Shown: positions 17,624 to 26,866, numbered from the stretch's first letter. The stretch is DNA of 53,267 bases from CAZNHL01 sp964572965 (GCA_964572965.1 CAZNHL010000022.1:1-53267); one strand, 5' to 3'. The notes: generated from the sequence alone by a model not told the origin. Numbers and translations: made by a program.

Positions 17624-18853
17624 ATGAAAAAAACTGTCTTATTTAAAAGTTTGCTTATAGGTACTGCCTTATTCGCCTTGTCTTGTAAAAAGAAGGAAGA
17701 TGCAGCTACACCTCCTTCACCTTATTTATTAGGTGTTGGTATTACTACTTCTTCAGGAACAGGAAGTAGTACAGTGAATTATGTAGTAAAAACTAATTCA
17801 CTTACAGAAGGAACGATCTCTCCGCTAGGAAATGGTCTTACATTGATCGGTTACAGAGATTATGCTATTGGAAACAAAACTGTTTTCGCGTTGGGTGGCC
17901 TTGGTGAAGTAAACGTAAACGGCATTGATCAGGACGCTTCCGGTAGGCTTAATGTAACAGGGACAGCTACTTTCGCAAAGTCTGCTGACGATATTCAGCA
18001 GGTAGATAATTCGAAAATGCTTGCTGTTAAATTACCGGCTAAAGCTGATGGTGATCAGGCGGTTTTTAATTTTGTTGATATTAATGGAAAAACTATTGCA
18101 GGTACTTATTCTTCTGCACTTACTCCATTAATAGTAGACGGAAACCAGCCTACATATACAGGTATGGCGGTGAATGGCGGTAAATTGTATGTGTCTTACA
18201 TGCATTTTGATAAAGATTATAAAACGCCGCACACCGATACCAATTATATTGCTGTATACAGCTATCCTGCAATTGCTTTTGAAAAAGTAATTAAAGATGT
18301 GAGAACTGGCCCTACCGGTGATATTCTTACTAAAAACGGACTTTTCAAGGTTGAAAACGGAGATATTTATGCAATGTCGTCAAGTAACCTTGGATATGGA
18401 TATACTCAGTCTACTAAACCGGGAGGTTTCGTGCGTATCAAAAGCGGTGAAACAGCTTTTGATGCTTCTTATTTCTTTAATACTGATCTTTTAGGCGGTA
18501 AAATTGCCCATATTAAATATTTAGGTAATAACCTTGCGTTTGCAACTATTAGCACACTTGATCCTAAAACTTCCGATCAGTGGGGTGATAAAAGCCTGAA
18601 AATGGCGATCATCGATATATCTGCTCAGAAAATTACTGATGTGAAATTACAAGGAGGTAGTGTTACTGACCTTATTCACAACGGAAACGGTGGACGTAGT
18701 TTTTCTGTATTGTCTGATAATGGTAAAGTATACTATACCGCTAATATTGGTGGTGTGACTAATATCTATGTAATAGATGTGGCAACTGCAACAGCTACAA
18801 AAGGAGCCAAAGTTGATGCAACTTTCGTAGGTGGTATCTTTAAAGTGTTATAG
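17624..18853 (+). CDS. DUF4374-family surface lipoprotein (XusB-like)
   Basis: A 409-residue predicted lipoprotein: MKKTVLFKS start, hydrophobic stretch, and lipobox ALSC followed by KKKED, a charged tail suited to surface export. The rest is beta-rich with repeated strands (NYVVKTNSL, GLGEVNVNGID, GGKLYVSYMHFD), compatible with the beta-propeller described for this family. XusB of Bacteroides thetaiotaomicron, a DUF4374 protein, captures xenosiderophores at the surface for the TonB receptor XusA. Here the gene directly follows a TonB receptor gene, so the same role is inferred. The start at 17624 is chosen because it places the signal peptide correctly; longer upstream frames overlap the receptor gene. 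Confidence 0.8.
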   Translation: MKKTVLFKSLLIGTALFALSCKKKEDAATPPSPYLLGVGITTSSGTGSSTVNYVVKTNSLTEGTISPLGNGLTLIGYRDYAIGNKTVFALGGLGEVNVNGIDQDASGRLNVTGTATFAKSADDIQQVDNSKMLAVKLPAKADGDQAVFNFVDINGKTIAGTYSSALTPLIVDGNQPTYTGMAVNGGKLYVSYMHFDKDYKTPHTDTNYIAVYSYPAIAFEKVIKDVRTGPTGDILTKNGLFKVENGDIYAMSSSNLGYGYTQSTKPGGFVRIKSGETAFDASYFFNTDLLGGKIAHIKYLGNNLAFATISTLDPKTSDQWGDKSLKMAIIDISAQKITDVKLQGGSVTDLIHNGNGGRSFSVLSDNGKVYYTANIGGVTNIYVIDVATATATKGAKVDATFVGGIFKVL

Positions 18854-18872
18854 TCAGGGAAATTCCTTTAGT

Positions 18873-18910
18873 AAAACAGGGCTGTCTGGAAAGGCAGCCC
18901 TGTTGTTTTA
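18873..18910 (+). terminator. Intrinsic terminator after the DUF4374 gene
   Basis: Perfect 10-bp stem AACAGGGCTG (18875-18884) with CAGCCCTGTT (18895-18904), followed by a T-rich tail. It closes the receptor-lipoprotein operon. Confidence 0.85.
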
Positions 18911-19050
18911 GTTCTTTCAAAGCGGTACTGATTTCCGAGGGGCAGGAATTTAGGTGTCTTTGATATGTCCTGCTAAGTTGTTGTACTGGCAAAAGGAGCT
19001 TTTGTGTGCTACTTATTAGATATCATACCTTTTGTTTGGTGTTTTTGGCC

Positions 19051-19070
19051 TGTTCTTTTAATTTAGAACA
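19051..19070. promoter_or_regulatory. Palindromic operator candidate upstream of the AraC gene
   Basis: TGTTCT and AGAACA are perfect inverted half-sites separated by 8 A/T bases, 33 bases upstream of the regulator's ATG. The spacing suits a dimeric regulator. No binding protein can be named. Confidence 0.35.
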
Positions 19071-19102
19071 ATTAAAAACAACTGTATATAATTCAAAAAA
19101 CT

Positions 19103-20116
19103 ATGTATAGCTTTTCCGTTCACGAATACCTGCAACAGCTGGGTTCCTTCTATGGGGCAAATGTGACGCGCGAGAATAATATCAGCCGGCTAACACTGAC
19201 TCAACCAGACTTTAGCGGAGACATTACCGGTATACAAATTGACAAAGGATTAGTGTTGACCCTACATGATCTTGAGATAAATTCAGAGGTTTCTTTTTCA
19301 TCTATTGCTACTCACGAACTATTTAAAATCAGCTTTGTGCTGGAAGGTCATTATCATATAGAGAATGATTTTATTAAAAATGAAGAAGTAAAGGCGGGTT
19401 GTTGCCGTGGGCTTTTTTACAGACAAAAGAGTGTGACCAGAGTGAAGCCTTCCTGTAATAAAATTTTGACTATAGATATCAGTATACGTACGGCACTTTT
19501 AAGAAAGCATTTACATAGCATTACAAAAGATCCGGCAGCAAGTAAAAAAATAGCGGTCTTTCTGAATAGTAATGAAAACATGGTTTTTAAGAGCCAGATT
19601 ACTGCCCCCGTTTATCAGTTGCTGGCTTCTATTAAAGAAGTAAGCGATGGTAGCAATCTGATAAAGCGTCTCAATGTAAATGCAAAAGTATTTGAACTTT
19701 TAAGTGAGCTTGCCAACGAGTGCGGCGACATACTGGATACTAATACAAAACCAGTATTGGTAAACTCTCTGGACATGCAGAAGATTATTAAAGCTAAGGA
19801 ATACCTGGATGAACACATGAGTGACGCAACTACTTTAAGAGAGCTTGCCCGAATTGTTTGTCTGAATGAGTTTAAGCTTAAAAAAGGTTTTAAGGAATAT
19901 TATAATACCACCATTCACAGCTATGTGGTGGATCAGCGCCTTTGTGCTTCCTGTAAAATGTTGAAAGAGAGGAATTGCCCTATCAGCGAAATAGCCTTTG
20001 AAGTAGGCTATCAGTGTCCGAGTAAATACATTCACTCGTTCAGGAAGAAGTATGGTGTTACTCCGGGTAAGTTCAGAAAGTCGGGTTCTGTGCAGGATTT
20101 AGCTCATGTTGCCTGA
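19103..20116 (+). CDS. AraC-family transcriptional regulator (PchR-like context)
   Basis: A 337-residue cytoplasmic regulator. The N-terminal ~220 residues form a ligand-sensing domain without a clear cupin signature. The C-terminal AraC-type double helix-turn-helix (about residues 235-330) includes LRELARIVCLNEFKLKKGFK for the first HTH and ISEIAFEVGYQCPSKYIHSF with RKKYGVTPGKFR for the second. Location immediately downstream of a receptor/lipoprotein pair, and the KLKKGFKEYY wording, resemble PchR-type regulators that sense ferri-siderophores and activate receptor genes. That role is inferred. It has its own terminator. Confidence 0.88.
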   Translation: MYSFSVHEYLQQLGSFYGANVTRENNISRLTLTQPDFSGDITGIQIDKGLVLTLHDLEINSEVSFSSIATHELFKISFVLEGHYHIENDFIKNEEVKAGCCRGLFYRQKSVTRVKPSCNKILTIDISIRTALLRKHLHSITKDPAASKKIAVFLNSNENMVFKSQITAPVYQLLASIKEVSDGSNLIKRLNVNAKVFELLSELANECGDILDTNTKPVLVNSLDMQKIIKAKEYLDEHMSDATTLRELARIVCLNEFKLKKGFKEYYNTTIHSYVVDQRLCASCKMLKERNCPISEIAFEVGYQCPSKYIHSFRKKYGVTPGKFRKSGSVQDLAHVA

Positions 20117-20140
20117 TCGGTTGAACCGGTAATACATCAC

Positions 20141-20166
20141 AAAGGGACTTTTTAGTCCCTTTTTTT
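20141..20166 (+). terminator. Intrinsic terminator after the AraC gene
   Basis: Stem AAAGGGACT (20141-20149) with AGTCCCTTT (20154-20162), a 4-base loop and a T-tract. Confidence 0.85.
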
Positions 20167-20273
20167 ATGGATGAAAAGCCGGGAAATTGCTCTCATTTTA
20201 TAGGATGAAAGTGATCTGATTGAATTGAAAGGGTATTAAAGTTTAGGTTTACAGTATTAAAAAAACTAACCAT

Positions 20274-20711
20274 ATGAAAAAAACAGCTATTCTTTCAACA
20301 CTATTGTGTGTGGGATTGACAGTTTCATTCTGTACTAAAAAAAGCGATGATCCTTCCCCTGCAAATATATCTTCTGCACAAGGATTCTCCTGGACCGAAG
20401 ATGGCGGTACACTTCTTACAGCAGATTCTGCTTTCTGGACTTCAGGTTCATGGGGTGCTGGAGTAAGAGCCTATAAGGGAGGTTTTGCAAATTTTTTCGA
20501 GCTTAACCTTGATAATGCAAATACAGGGAGTCATACACTAAGTACAAGTTCAGCCTTTTTAAAGGGAAATGATACTTATGCTATCTCATCAGGCTCTCTT
20601 GTCGTGTCAGCTAATGCAAGCGATAAACTATCAGGAAATTTCGAAGCTAAAGTAAGCGGAGGAACCATCAAAACTGTAAAAGGCAATTTTGCCAACCTCA
20701 AGAAAAAGTAA
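20274..20711 (+). CDS. Small predicted lipoprotein, function unknown
   Basis: A 145-residue protein with a type II signal peptide: MKKTAILST, a hydrophobic core, then VSFC with lipid-anchor Cys20 and a TKKSDD charged stretch. The mature part is beta-rich with no Cys and no recognised catalytic motif; it ends GNFANLKKK. It reads well as a small secreted beta-sandwich (FSWTEDGGTLLTADSAFW, DKLSGNFEAKVSGG). It lies 30 bases before the RCC1-repeat gene and is probably co-transcribed. Its role in the siderophore-like region is unknown. Confidence 0.7.
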   Translation: MKKTAILSTLLCVGLTVSFCTKKSDDPSPANISSAQGFSWTEDGGTLLTADSAFWTSGSWGAGVRAYKGGFANFFELNLDNANTGSHTLSTSSAFLKGNDTYAISSGSLVVSANASDKLSGNFEAKVSGGTIKTVKGNFANLKKK

Positions 20712-20741
20712 TCTCCTTTTAACATAATTAAACTTTCTATT

Positions 20742-22076
20742 ATGAAAAAAATCTACGCAATTATATTAACTGCGGCTATTGCTGCTCACGCTGCATCTGC
20801 ACAAACACTCTGGGCCTGGGGAGCGAACCAGTATGGACAGGTTGGTAATGGTACTACTAATACAAGCGGTCAGAAAACACGGGTACAGACCAGCACTGAA
20901 ACAACCTGGGTCGATATTGACGGTGGTTATCAGCATTCGGTAGCACTGAAGTCTGACGGTACTATCTGGGTCTGGGGTTATAATAGCTTAGGTGAGCTAG
21001 GTGATGGAACAACAACAGACTCAAATATTCCCAAAAAATTAGGTGTAGATAATGATTGGGTTGATGTTGAGGCAGGTTACGAATACACGATGGCACTGAA
21101 AAAGGATGGTTCTCTCTGGCATTGGGGACAGTACGAAGGTGTAAACTCAAAGGTGCCAGTTCAGTTTGGTACTTCAAAAGACTGGGTTAAAATTGCCAGT
21201 GGCTGGAATCATAGTTTCGGTATCAAAACAGACGGAACCCTTTGGGCGTGGGGTGCCGGCAGAATTGGTAATGGAGCTTTAACAGGAAGCACTACACCTG
21301 TAAAAATAGGCACAGACAGCTGGAAAGAAGTTGCCGGAGGAGAAAATTATTCCGTGGGGATAAAATCTGATGGTACGCTCTGGGGGTGGGGTATCAGTGA
21401 TTATGGCCAGGCCGGTACAACGGGTGGCTATAAAAGTGAGCCGACACAAATAGGTACAGATGCCAATTGGGCAACAATAACGGCCGGAAAGCGCCATACA
21501 GTAGCTATTAAATCGGATGGGACAGTGTGGTCCTGGGGTGATAACGGCAGTACCAATAACTTGGGAGATGGTACAAGCATATCGTCGAGAAATACGCCCG
21601 GCCAAATAGGCACTGCTACAGATTGGGCTATAGCCGCAGCTGGCAATTCACACACAATGGTGTTGAAAAAAGACGGCACTCTTTGGGCTTTTGGTTACAA
21701 TGGGACAGGACCTTTGGGTGATAATACACTTTTTGTGGCATCAACTCCAACGCAAATAGGTTCAGATAAGTGGTCTAAAGTGGGTGTGGGTACAGCACAT
21801 ACACTGGCGATTACTGGCAGTGGAACGACTACAGCAGTTAATGATGAACAAATCGGGACGAGTGAGACAAGTGTTTATCCTAATCCGAACAGCGGTAGTT
21901 TTTATTTTAAATCTGCTGCTCAAACAGGTACAAAGGTCTTGATCACAGATATGCTGGGTGCAGTAATGGGTAGCTTTGAAATAACAGGTGATCTTACTGA
22001 AGTAGCAAGCGGTTTAACGTCTGGTGTTTACTTTTTGAAATCAGAAAGTAAAGTGACAAAGGTGGTTATAAAATAA
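20742..22076 (+). CDS. Secreted RCC1-repeat protein with T9SS type A sorting domain
   Basis: A 444-residue exported protein. A signal peptide (ending near ASAQ at residue 21) is followed by seven RCC1-type propeller repeats between about residues 22 and 360. Each repeat has a W-x-W/F-G core (WAWGANQYGQVG, WVWGYNSLGELG, WSWGDNGST) and an H-S/T-x-A/G-x-K-x-D/G-G-T unit. The C-terminal ~75 residues are a type A sorting domain (SVYPNPNSGSF through KVTKVVIK) that directs export by the type IX system and usually leads to cell-surface attachment. RCC1 propellers generally bind other proteins or nucleotides; the ligand here is unknown. It follows a small lipoprotein gene after 30 bases. Confidence 0.88.
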   Translation: MKKIYAIILTAAIAAHAASAQTLWAWGANQYGQVGNGTTNTSGQKTRVQTSTETTWVDIDGGYQHSVALKSDGTIWVWGYNSLGELGDGTTTDSNIPKKLGVDNDWVDVEAGYEYTMALKKDGSLWHWGQYEGVNSKVPVQFGTSKDWVKIASGWNHSFGIKTDGTLWAWGAGRIGNGALTGSTTPVKIGTDSWKEVAGGENYSVGIKSDGTLWGWGISDYGQAGTTGGYKSEPTQIGTDANWATITAGKRHTVAIKSDGTVWSWGDNGSTNNLGDGTSISSRNTPGQIGTATDWAIAAAGNSHTMVLKKDGTLWAFGYNGTGPLGDNTLFVASTPTQIGSDKWSKVGVGTAHTLAITGSGTTTAVNDEQIGTSETSVYPNPNSGSFYFKSAAQTGTKVLITDMLGAVMGSFEITGDLTEVASGLTSGVYFLKSESKVTKVVIK

Positions 22077-22083
22077 GAAGATG

Positions 22084-22122
22084 ATTTCCGGCAGGCGTTT
22101 TATGCTTTGCCGGAAATCGTTT
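22084..22122 (+). terminator. Terminator overlapping the 3' end of the convergent regulator gene
   Basis: Stem ATTTCCGGCA (22084-22093) with TGCCGGAAAT (22108-22117), followed by cgtttt. The right arm lies inside the last codons of the minus-strand regulator gene, so sequence is shared between a coding end and a terminator. Confidence 0.7.
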
Positions 22123-23264
22123 TAATATGTTGACTTGGCGTGTTTCCTGTATGTTTTTTAAATGCCCTGTAAAAAGTGGCTGAGGAATTAAAGCCACATT
22201 CCAAGCCAATGCCTTCTATGGAAAGATTGCTTTTATCAAGGTCCTTTAACATAGCTTTTGCTTCTTCCACACGGTAATAATTCATCAGGTCTGGAAAATT
22301 TTTTTCGAACTTTTGATTTATTACCTGTGAGAGAAGGTGCAGTGATGTTTGAAGTTCGTCAGAGAGCTCTTTAAGCGAAAGGTCTTGCTGTCTGTATGGC
22401 NNNNNNNNNNTTCTCTTGTAAGTAAATAAGTAATTTTGAATAGATTTCTTCGATCTGTAATTCATTCACCGCAGAATTGCTGTAGCTCTTTTTAATTTCT
22501 TTTTCTTCAGAAATGTGTTTTTCAAACTCATGTGCTGAAAAAACAGCTGAATTACGGAATGCCTCATAAATGATTGCATAATAGAAAACCAGAAATATGC
22601 CAGGGATATACATATAAGTGGAATCCTCATATGGTGTGGCTCCTCCTATGGCTATTACGAGTAGCGTGAGTATGATCAGCAGATAAACAAGTTCTTTGGC
22701 CCATCTTACTTTAGCGTGTGATATTTTATTGGCAATATTGATCTGATTTTCCTTTTCATACTTTTTTATGAATACTGCAGAATAAATCAGGTAGCCCAAT
22801 ATCTGAAACATGACAACTACATCCAGCGCCATCATTTGCCATGGAAATGTATTGTTTTTTGCAATATCGGTCAGAACTTGGTTACGTTCGGCATCGCCTA
22901 TTAAAAGCAGGTATACAACATATACCGTATTTAGAATAAGCGGGATGAGGTGTGGGAGTTTTTTATAATTCAGAACTACCGCTTTTCCAAGTAGCAGCTG
23001 TACGTACCAGGCTACTATCACTGCTTCCATGCTATTGAAATTGAGGAAAAAAAGTGACGGATACCGGATAACTAAGCCCGAATACATAAAGTAATTGATC
23101 AGGAAAACTGCTGCCGGAATGAGGATACTGGCTGCGAGCAAGTAATTTACTGTACTGTTATTTCTGCGGAAAAGAAGAATAGCTCCGAAAATGAACAGAT
23201 TTATGCTGGCAAACAGTGTACAGAATGGATAAATTATGGAAGAGTTCAAGTAATAGTTGGTCAA
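22100..23264 (-). CDS. Membrane-bound AraC-family regulator, interrupted by a scaffold gap
   Basis: About 384 residues when the 10 N at 22401-22410 are removed. The N-terminal ~240 residues hold about seven hydrophobic segments, a membrane sensor. A short charged linker follows, and then the C-terminal AraC-type HTH domain with LKELSDELQTSLHLLSQVIN and IEGIGLECGFNSSATFYRAF. Reading through the gap with zero added bases gives LQE-K-PYRQQD in frame, matching the usual EKPY linker of this family, so the gene is probably intact. Such 7TM-AraC proteins are common in Bacteroidota beside transport loci. The start appears to be TTG (23262-23264). Confidence 0.85.
22401..22410. other. 10-N scaffold gap, probably zero bases missing
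   Basis: Placeholder Ns inside the regulator gene. Joining the two sides directly restores one reading frame (minus strand ...caa gag aag cca tac aga...), and the total length minus 10 is divisible by three. Confidence 0.85.
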
Positions 23265-23331
23265 TTAAGTTGCTAAAATATTGATTTAGATTCAAGTGTC
23301 AAAATTTAACCTTAGCTATAAATTGGAATCC

Positions 23332-23374
23332 TTAAAAAGCCAAAAGCCCCTCATTAGGGCTTTTGGCTTTTTAA
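23332..23374 (-). terminator. Strong bidirectional terminator downstream of the lipoprotein gene
   Basis: Perfect 18-bp stem TTAAAAAGCCAAAAGCCC (23332-23349) and its complement (23357-23374) around a 7-base loop. It lies about 125 bases past the stop of the minus-strand lipoprotein gene at 23499 and before the regulator gene at 23264. T-runs flank both sides. Confidence 0.85.
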
Positions 23375-23498
23375 ATAAATGACTATTTTTTCCTGTGAAC
23401 CTTCTTAAGTTTTCTTCCGCAGATAAGTCGCATTTCTCAGATTGGGTTTCTGATAAGGTACGATAAAACGGATACTCAATTTGAAAAATGAAGATTAA

Positions 23499-24266
23499 CT
23501 ATTGAACCAGGTCTTCAGTATAAACAAGTAAACTTTTAATGGTTGCATCCTTACCGTAGATGTATATGTTCAGGTGTTTATTAGCTTCACCGCTTAGGTT
23601 TGCAGAAGGCGTATAAAGTACATTTGTAGCGCCTGTTTTATAGGCTCCCAAAGTGCCTGTTTCTGAGCCGGCTTCAACAATTCTCCATGAAGCAGCTATT
23701 CCGGCAGTGTAAACAGAGAAGAGGCCATATGAACCATAGCTTACATTGTCGCTTGCTGCCGGAGCAGTACCCCATTTGTCATAACCAGGGTAGTAGGCCT
23801 GAAAAGCTGTGGCTGATACGCCGGAAGAGTCGTAACCATTAAAAGTACGGTATTGGAATGTCGTCTCAGAGGTGTTTCTGAGTGTGTCGTCGCGGGTAAT
23901 TGCCAGTTTAGGATCAGCTGCAGACCCGTATATAACGGCTGTGTAAATAGCATTACTGTCAATAGTAACAGTAAATTCTTTTGTCTGTCCATTTACAGTA
24001 AAGCTTAGTTTTCTGCTGCCCGAAATAGTAGGTATGAAATCAGAAGCAGCCGCATTTTTTTGAGTTACATGCTTAAGGCTGCCTACTTTATAAGTGATGC
24101 TGTCTCCTGTATAGTCATTTAAAATGCTTACAACAGACAAACTGGTGTTTTTGGGAAGTCGTGTTTCCGGGTTAATGCTATCGGTACTGTCATCCTTTTT
24201 ACAAGAAAAAGTAGTCAGCGCTGCAGCAACTAAAAAGAGCTTAACAGCTAATTGTATATTTTTCAT
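23499..24266 (-). CDS. Predicted lipoprotein (DUF4397-like beta protein), divergent from a TonB receptor
   Basis: A 255-residue protein with MKNIQLAVKLF, a hydrophobic core and lipobox TFSC followed by KKDDSTD. The mature part is beta-rich: a first unit of about 95 residues (LSVVSILNDYTG to YTAVIYGSAADPKLAI) and a second of about 95 ending KSLLVYTEDLVQ. The SVVSILN and YTAVIYGS pattern resembles DUF4397-type surface domains, but this is only a weak match by eye. It is transcribed divergently from the second TonB receptor, and a 12-bp inverted repeat lies between them, so co-regulation is likely. A role in binding the receptor's cargo is inferred. Confidence 0.7.
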   Translation of the reverse strand: MKNIQLAVKLFLVAAALTTFSCKKDDSTDSINPETRLPKNTSLSVVSILNDYTGDSITYKVGSLKHVTQKNAAASDFIPTISGSRKLSFTVNGQTKEFTVTIDSNAIYTAVIYGSAADPKLAITRDDTLRNTSETTFQYRTFNGYDSSGVSATAFQAYYPGYDKWGTAPAASDNVSYGSYGLFSVYTAGIAASWRIVEAGSETGTLGAYKTGATNVLYTPSANLSGEANKHLNIYIYGKDATIKSLLVYTEDLVQ

Positions 24267-24283
24267 GATTGATTGTTTTTATG

Positions 24284-24291
24284 CAAAAGTA
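24284..24291 (-). promoter_or_regulatory. -7 promoter box of the divergent lipoprotein gene
   Basis: The minus strand reads TACTTTTG, matching TAnnTTTG, 17 bases upstream of the ATG at 24266. It overlaps the left half-site of the 12-bp inverted repeat by two bases. Confidence 0.5.
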
Positions 24292-24373
24292 GGCTGATTG
24301 GGTAAGGTTAGTGTATGCAAAAAAGGATAAAAAGTATACCTATTGGGATTTTCTGAAAATACCAATCAGCCTA
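24290..24373. promoter_or_regulatory. 12-bp inverted repeat in a divergent promoter region (operator candidate)
   Basis: TAGGCTGATTGG at 24290-24301 is exactly inverted as CCAATCAGCCTA at 24362-24373, with 60 bases between. Partial copies occur at 24383-24390 (CTGATTGG) and 24424-24432 (taggctgat). The left half-site abuts the -7 box of the lipoprotein gene and the right half lies upstream of the TonB receptor. This fits a regulator or DNA loop controlling both genes. Confidence 0.5.
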
Positions 24374-24444
24374 TTAATAATCCTGATTGGTCAACTTTTT
24401 TAAATTCACAGCTATTTTCTTTGTAGGCTGATAGAGTTATTGTG

Positions 24445-26805
24445 ATGAGAAAATTAATACCTGTACTTACATTTATCCTTTTTTCTATTCCTCTTGCAGA
24501 GACTTTTTCTCAAAATGCAATTTCAGGGAAAATTACTTCAAAACATGAGCAACAGGGAGTAGCGTTTGTGCAGGTACAGGTTGTGGGTAATAATGGTGAT
24601 AAGCAGGCTACTACTGCCGATTCGCTAGGGAATTTTCAATTTACTGATCTTAAGGATTCTCTATATACCCTCCAAATTCAGACAATTGGTTTTAACCCGC
24701 TATCACAAAAAGTAAAAGCCGGTGAGATAATCAGTATCGTAATGACCGAAGATGCACATTATGCCGAAACTGTGGAGATCTATGGTAACCGTTTTGGAAA
24801 GCGTGAAGAAGAAGTAATTTCTATCACCATTATAGATCAGAAAGAGTTACTTAATCAGACAAGTATTAATAGCAATATCAATGAAGTACTCGGGAAAAAG
24901 GTGCCGGGAATGGCCGTAAGTACAGAATCTGCAAGCTCGTACGGACAAGGGATTCGAGGGCGTGATATACTGGTGCTTGTTGACGGTATTCCTCAGACGT
25001 CTCCCATAAGAAGTTCATCTAGGGGTTTACGTTCAGTAGATGTGGCAGCTGTTGAACAAGTTGAAGTGGTACGCGGAGCTACGGCTATTTATGGCTATGG
25101 TGCTACGGGCGGCATTGTAAATATGACAACAAAGCAGCCTGATTTCAACAAAGATACAATTGGTTTTACGGCTTCGGTTTCCGGTAATACGTCAATGGTT
25201 ACGGAAAAAAGTGCTTACCAGAATGTTGATCCTTTGGGTGGACGTGCTTTTTTACAAACTATGGGACAAAAGGGGAAGTTTTATTTCCTCCTGAATGGGG
25301 CAGCTGAGCATATTGGTAAATATTATGATGCTCAGGGTGATATTATTCCTCTTGATCCTTTAGGCCAGGGAGGGCTCGCTAACACAAATAACTATAATGG
25401 GCTGGCAAAAGCCGGTTACCATATTAATAGTCAGTCAAAAGTTGAGATAAGAGGAAATTATTATGATAGCCAGCAGAAACCCGGATTTATTTCTACCGGA
25501 GGTGTTTATGGTAAGGAAAAGGCAAAAGCCAGAGAAATGAGCCAGAATTATTCCGATATGAAAGGGACGGCTACAAAAACGCTTAATGTTTCCGCACTTT
25601 ACCATCACAAACAGATTTTTAAAAATACAGCATTTAATACAGTTGTATTTTATCAGAACATGTATGTACGTTTCCCTTATGATCCTAATTCCGGCTATTT
25701 CCCCAATTACAATGGTAAAACTTCCGCTCAGACTTATATTGGTTCCGAAAAATTGGGGAGTAGGATAGACTTCGTCACAGAACCTAAGTCTGTTAAAAAT
25801 CTGCATGTAAATTATGGTATTGATTTTCTTTATGATGTCACTGATCAGAACCTGACTGATGGGCGTGTGTGGGTTCCTAAAATTAACCAGATAAACCTGG
25901 CTCCCTTTCTTCAGGTAACAAAAACATTGTTTAGCAAATTGATTTTACGCGGAGGAGCACGTTACGAAACGGTGAGTCTGGCAGTAAATGACTTTACTGT
26001 ACTTACAGATGGTCATCAGGTAAAAGGAGGGACTTTGTTTTATGACCAAATGCTTTTTAATGCCGGTGCCCGTTTGGAATTACATCAGCTGTTTTCTCCT
26101 TATGTAGCTTTCGGACAGGGTTTCGCTACCACAGAGGTTGGAAGGGAGCTGCGTGCTACTGCTGTTGATAATGTGACTGATATTCACCCTAAGGCACAGG
26201 TAGTAGATAACTACGAACTGGGCTGGGATACAAAGATTGGTCGTGATTTTAAGTTTTCTACAGTTGGTTTTTATAATACATCGCAATACGGAGTAACACT
26301 TATGGGTACATCGCTTGATGTTGAGCGGGCACCGGAACGTATATACGGTTATGAAATAGAGGCCAGTTACAAATGGCGTAGATTCAGGTTGGCTGGCTCT
26401 TACTCCTATGTGGAAGGAAAGCGGGACTCTGATGGAAATGGTAGTTATGACGAATATCTGAGTGGGGTGCGTATTGCTGCACCTAAAGCAACTGCAGAGC
26501 TTACTTATCGTGTCACAGATAAAGGGAGTGTTACTTTTCAGGGCTTGTATTCCGGTAACAGAAATCGATTTAATGCCGATAGTCCTACAAAAGGTTTTGG
26601 CACCGGGGCGGTCAAAGAGTATATGCTTTTTGATTTAATGGGAAACTACAGAATAGGCAAGGGTACTTTTAGCATAGGGGTTTATAACCTGTTTAATACT
26701 TTCTATTTTCCTCCGGTTTCCCGGTTTGCAGCATCTAATGTGAACTATGTGGCCGGGCGTGGCAGGACTATTGCCCTGACTTATACAATAAACTTTGGAC
26801 TATAA
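24445..26805 (+). CDS. TonB-dependent receptor, siderophore type
   Basis: Outer-membrane transporter of 786 residues. A signal peptide (to about residue 23, ending TFSQ) precedes a carboxypeptidase-regulatory-like domain (about 25-105). The plug (about 120-235) includes NEVLGKKVPGMAVST, IRGRDILVLVDGIPQ and VRGATAIYGYGATGGIVNMTT, the last typical of siderophore receptors. A 22-strand barrel ends with GRTIALTYTINFGL. The barrel segment NAGARLELHQLFSPYVAFGQGF is also characteristic of FhuA/ferrichrome-type receptors. I chose the ATG at 24445; a GTG lies one codon earlier. A PepSY protein gene follows, the arrangement found when internalised ferric chelates are reduced at the inner membrane. The ligand is inferred, not shown. 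Confidence 0.88.
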   Translation: MRKLIPVLTFILFSIPLAETFSQNAISGKITSKHEQQGVAFVQVQVVGNNGDKQATTADSLGNFQFTDLKDSLYTLQIQTIGFNPLSQKVKAGEIISIVMTEDAHYAETVEIYGNRFGKREEEVISITIIDQKELLNQTSINSNINEVLGKKVPGMAVSTESASSYGQGIRGRDILVLVDGIPQTSPIRSSSRGLRSVDVAAVEQVEVVRGATAIYGYGATGGIVNMTTKQPDFNKDTIGFTASVSGNTSMVTEKSAYQNVDPLGGRAFLQTMGQKGKFYFLLNGAAEHIGKYYDAQGDIIPLDPLGQGGLANTNNYNGLAKAGYHINSQSKVEIRGNYYDSQQKPGFISTGGVYGKEKAKAREMSQNYSDMKGTATKTLNVSALYHHKQIFKNTAFNTVVFYQNMYVRFPYDPNSGYFPNYNGKTSAQTYIGSEKLGSRIDFVTEPKSVKNLHVNYGIDFLYDVTDQNLTDGRVWVPKINQINLAPFLQVTKTLFSKLILRGGARYETVSLAVNDFTVLTDGHQVKGGTLFYDQMLFNAGARLELHQLFSPYVAFGQGFATTEVGRELRATAVDNVTDIHPKAQVVDNYELGWDTKIGRDFKFSTVGFYNTSQYGVTLMGTSLDVERAPERIYGYEIEASYKWRRFRLAGSYSYVEGKRDSDGNGSYDEYLSGVRIAAPKATAELTYRVTDKGSVTFQGLYSGNRNRFNADSPTKGFGTGAVKEYMLFDLMGNYRIGKGTFSIGVYNLFNTFYFPPVSRFAASNVNYVAGRGRTIALTYTINFGL

Positions 26806-26866
26806 GATAAGCAGCTCATATAGTATGGCACTTTCAACCATCTTAGGGTCACCGACTAAGAAAATA

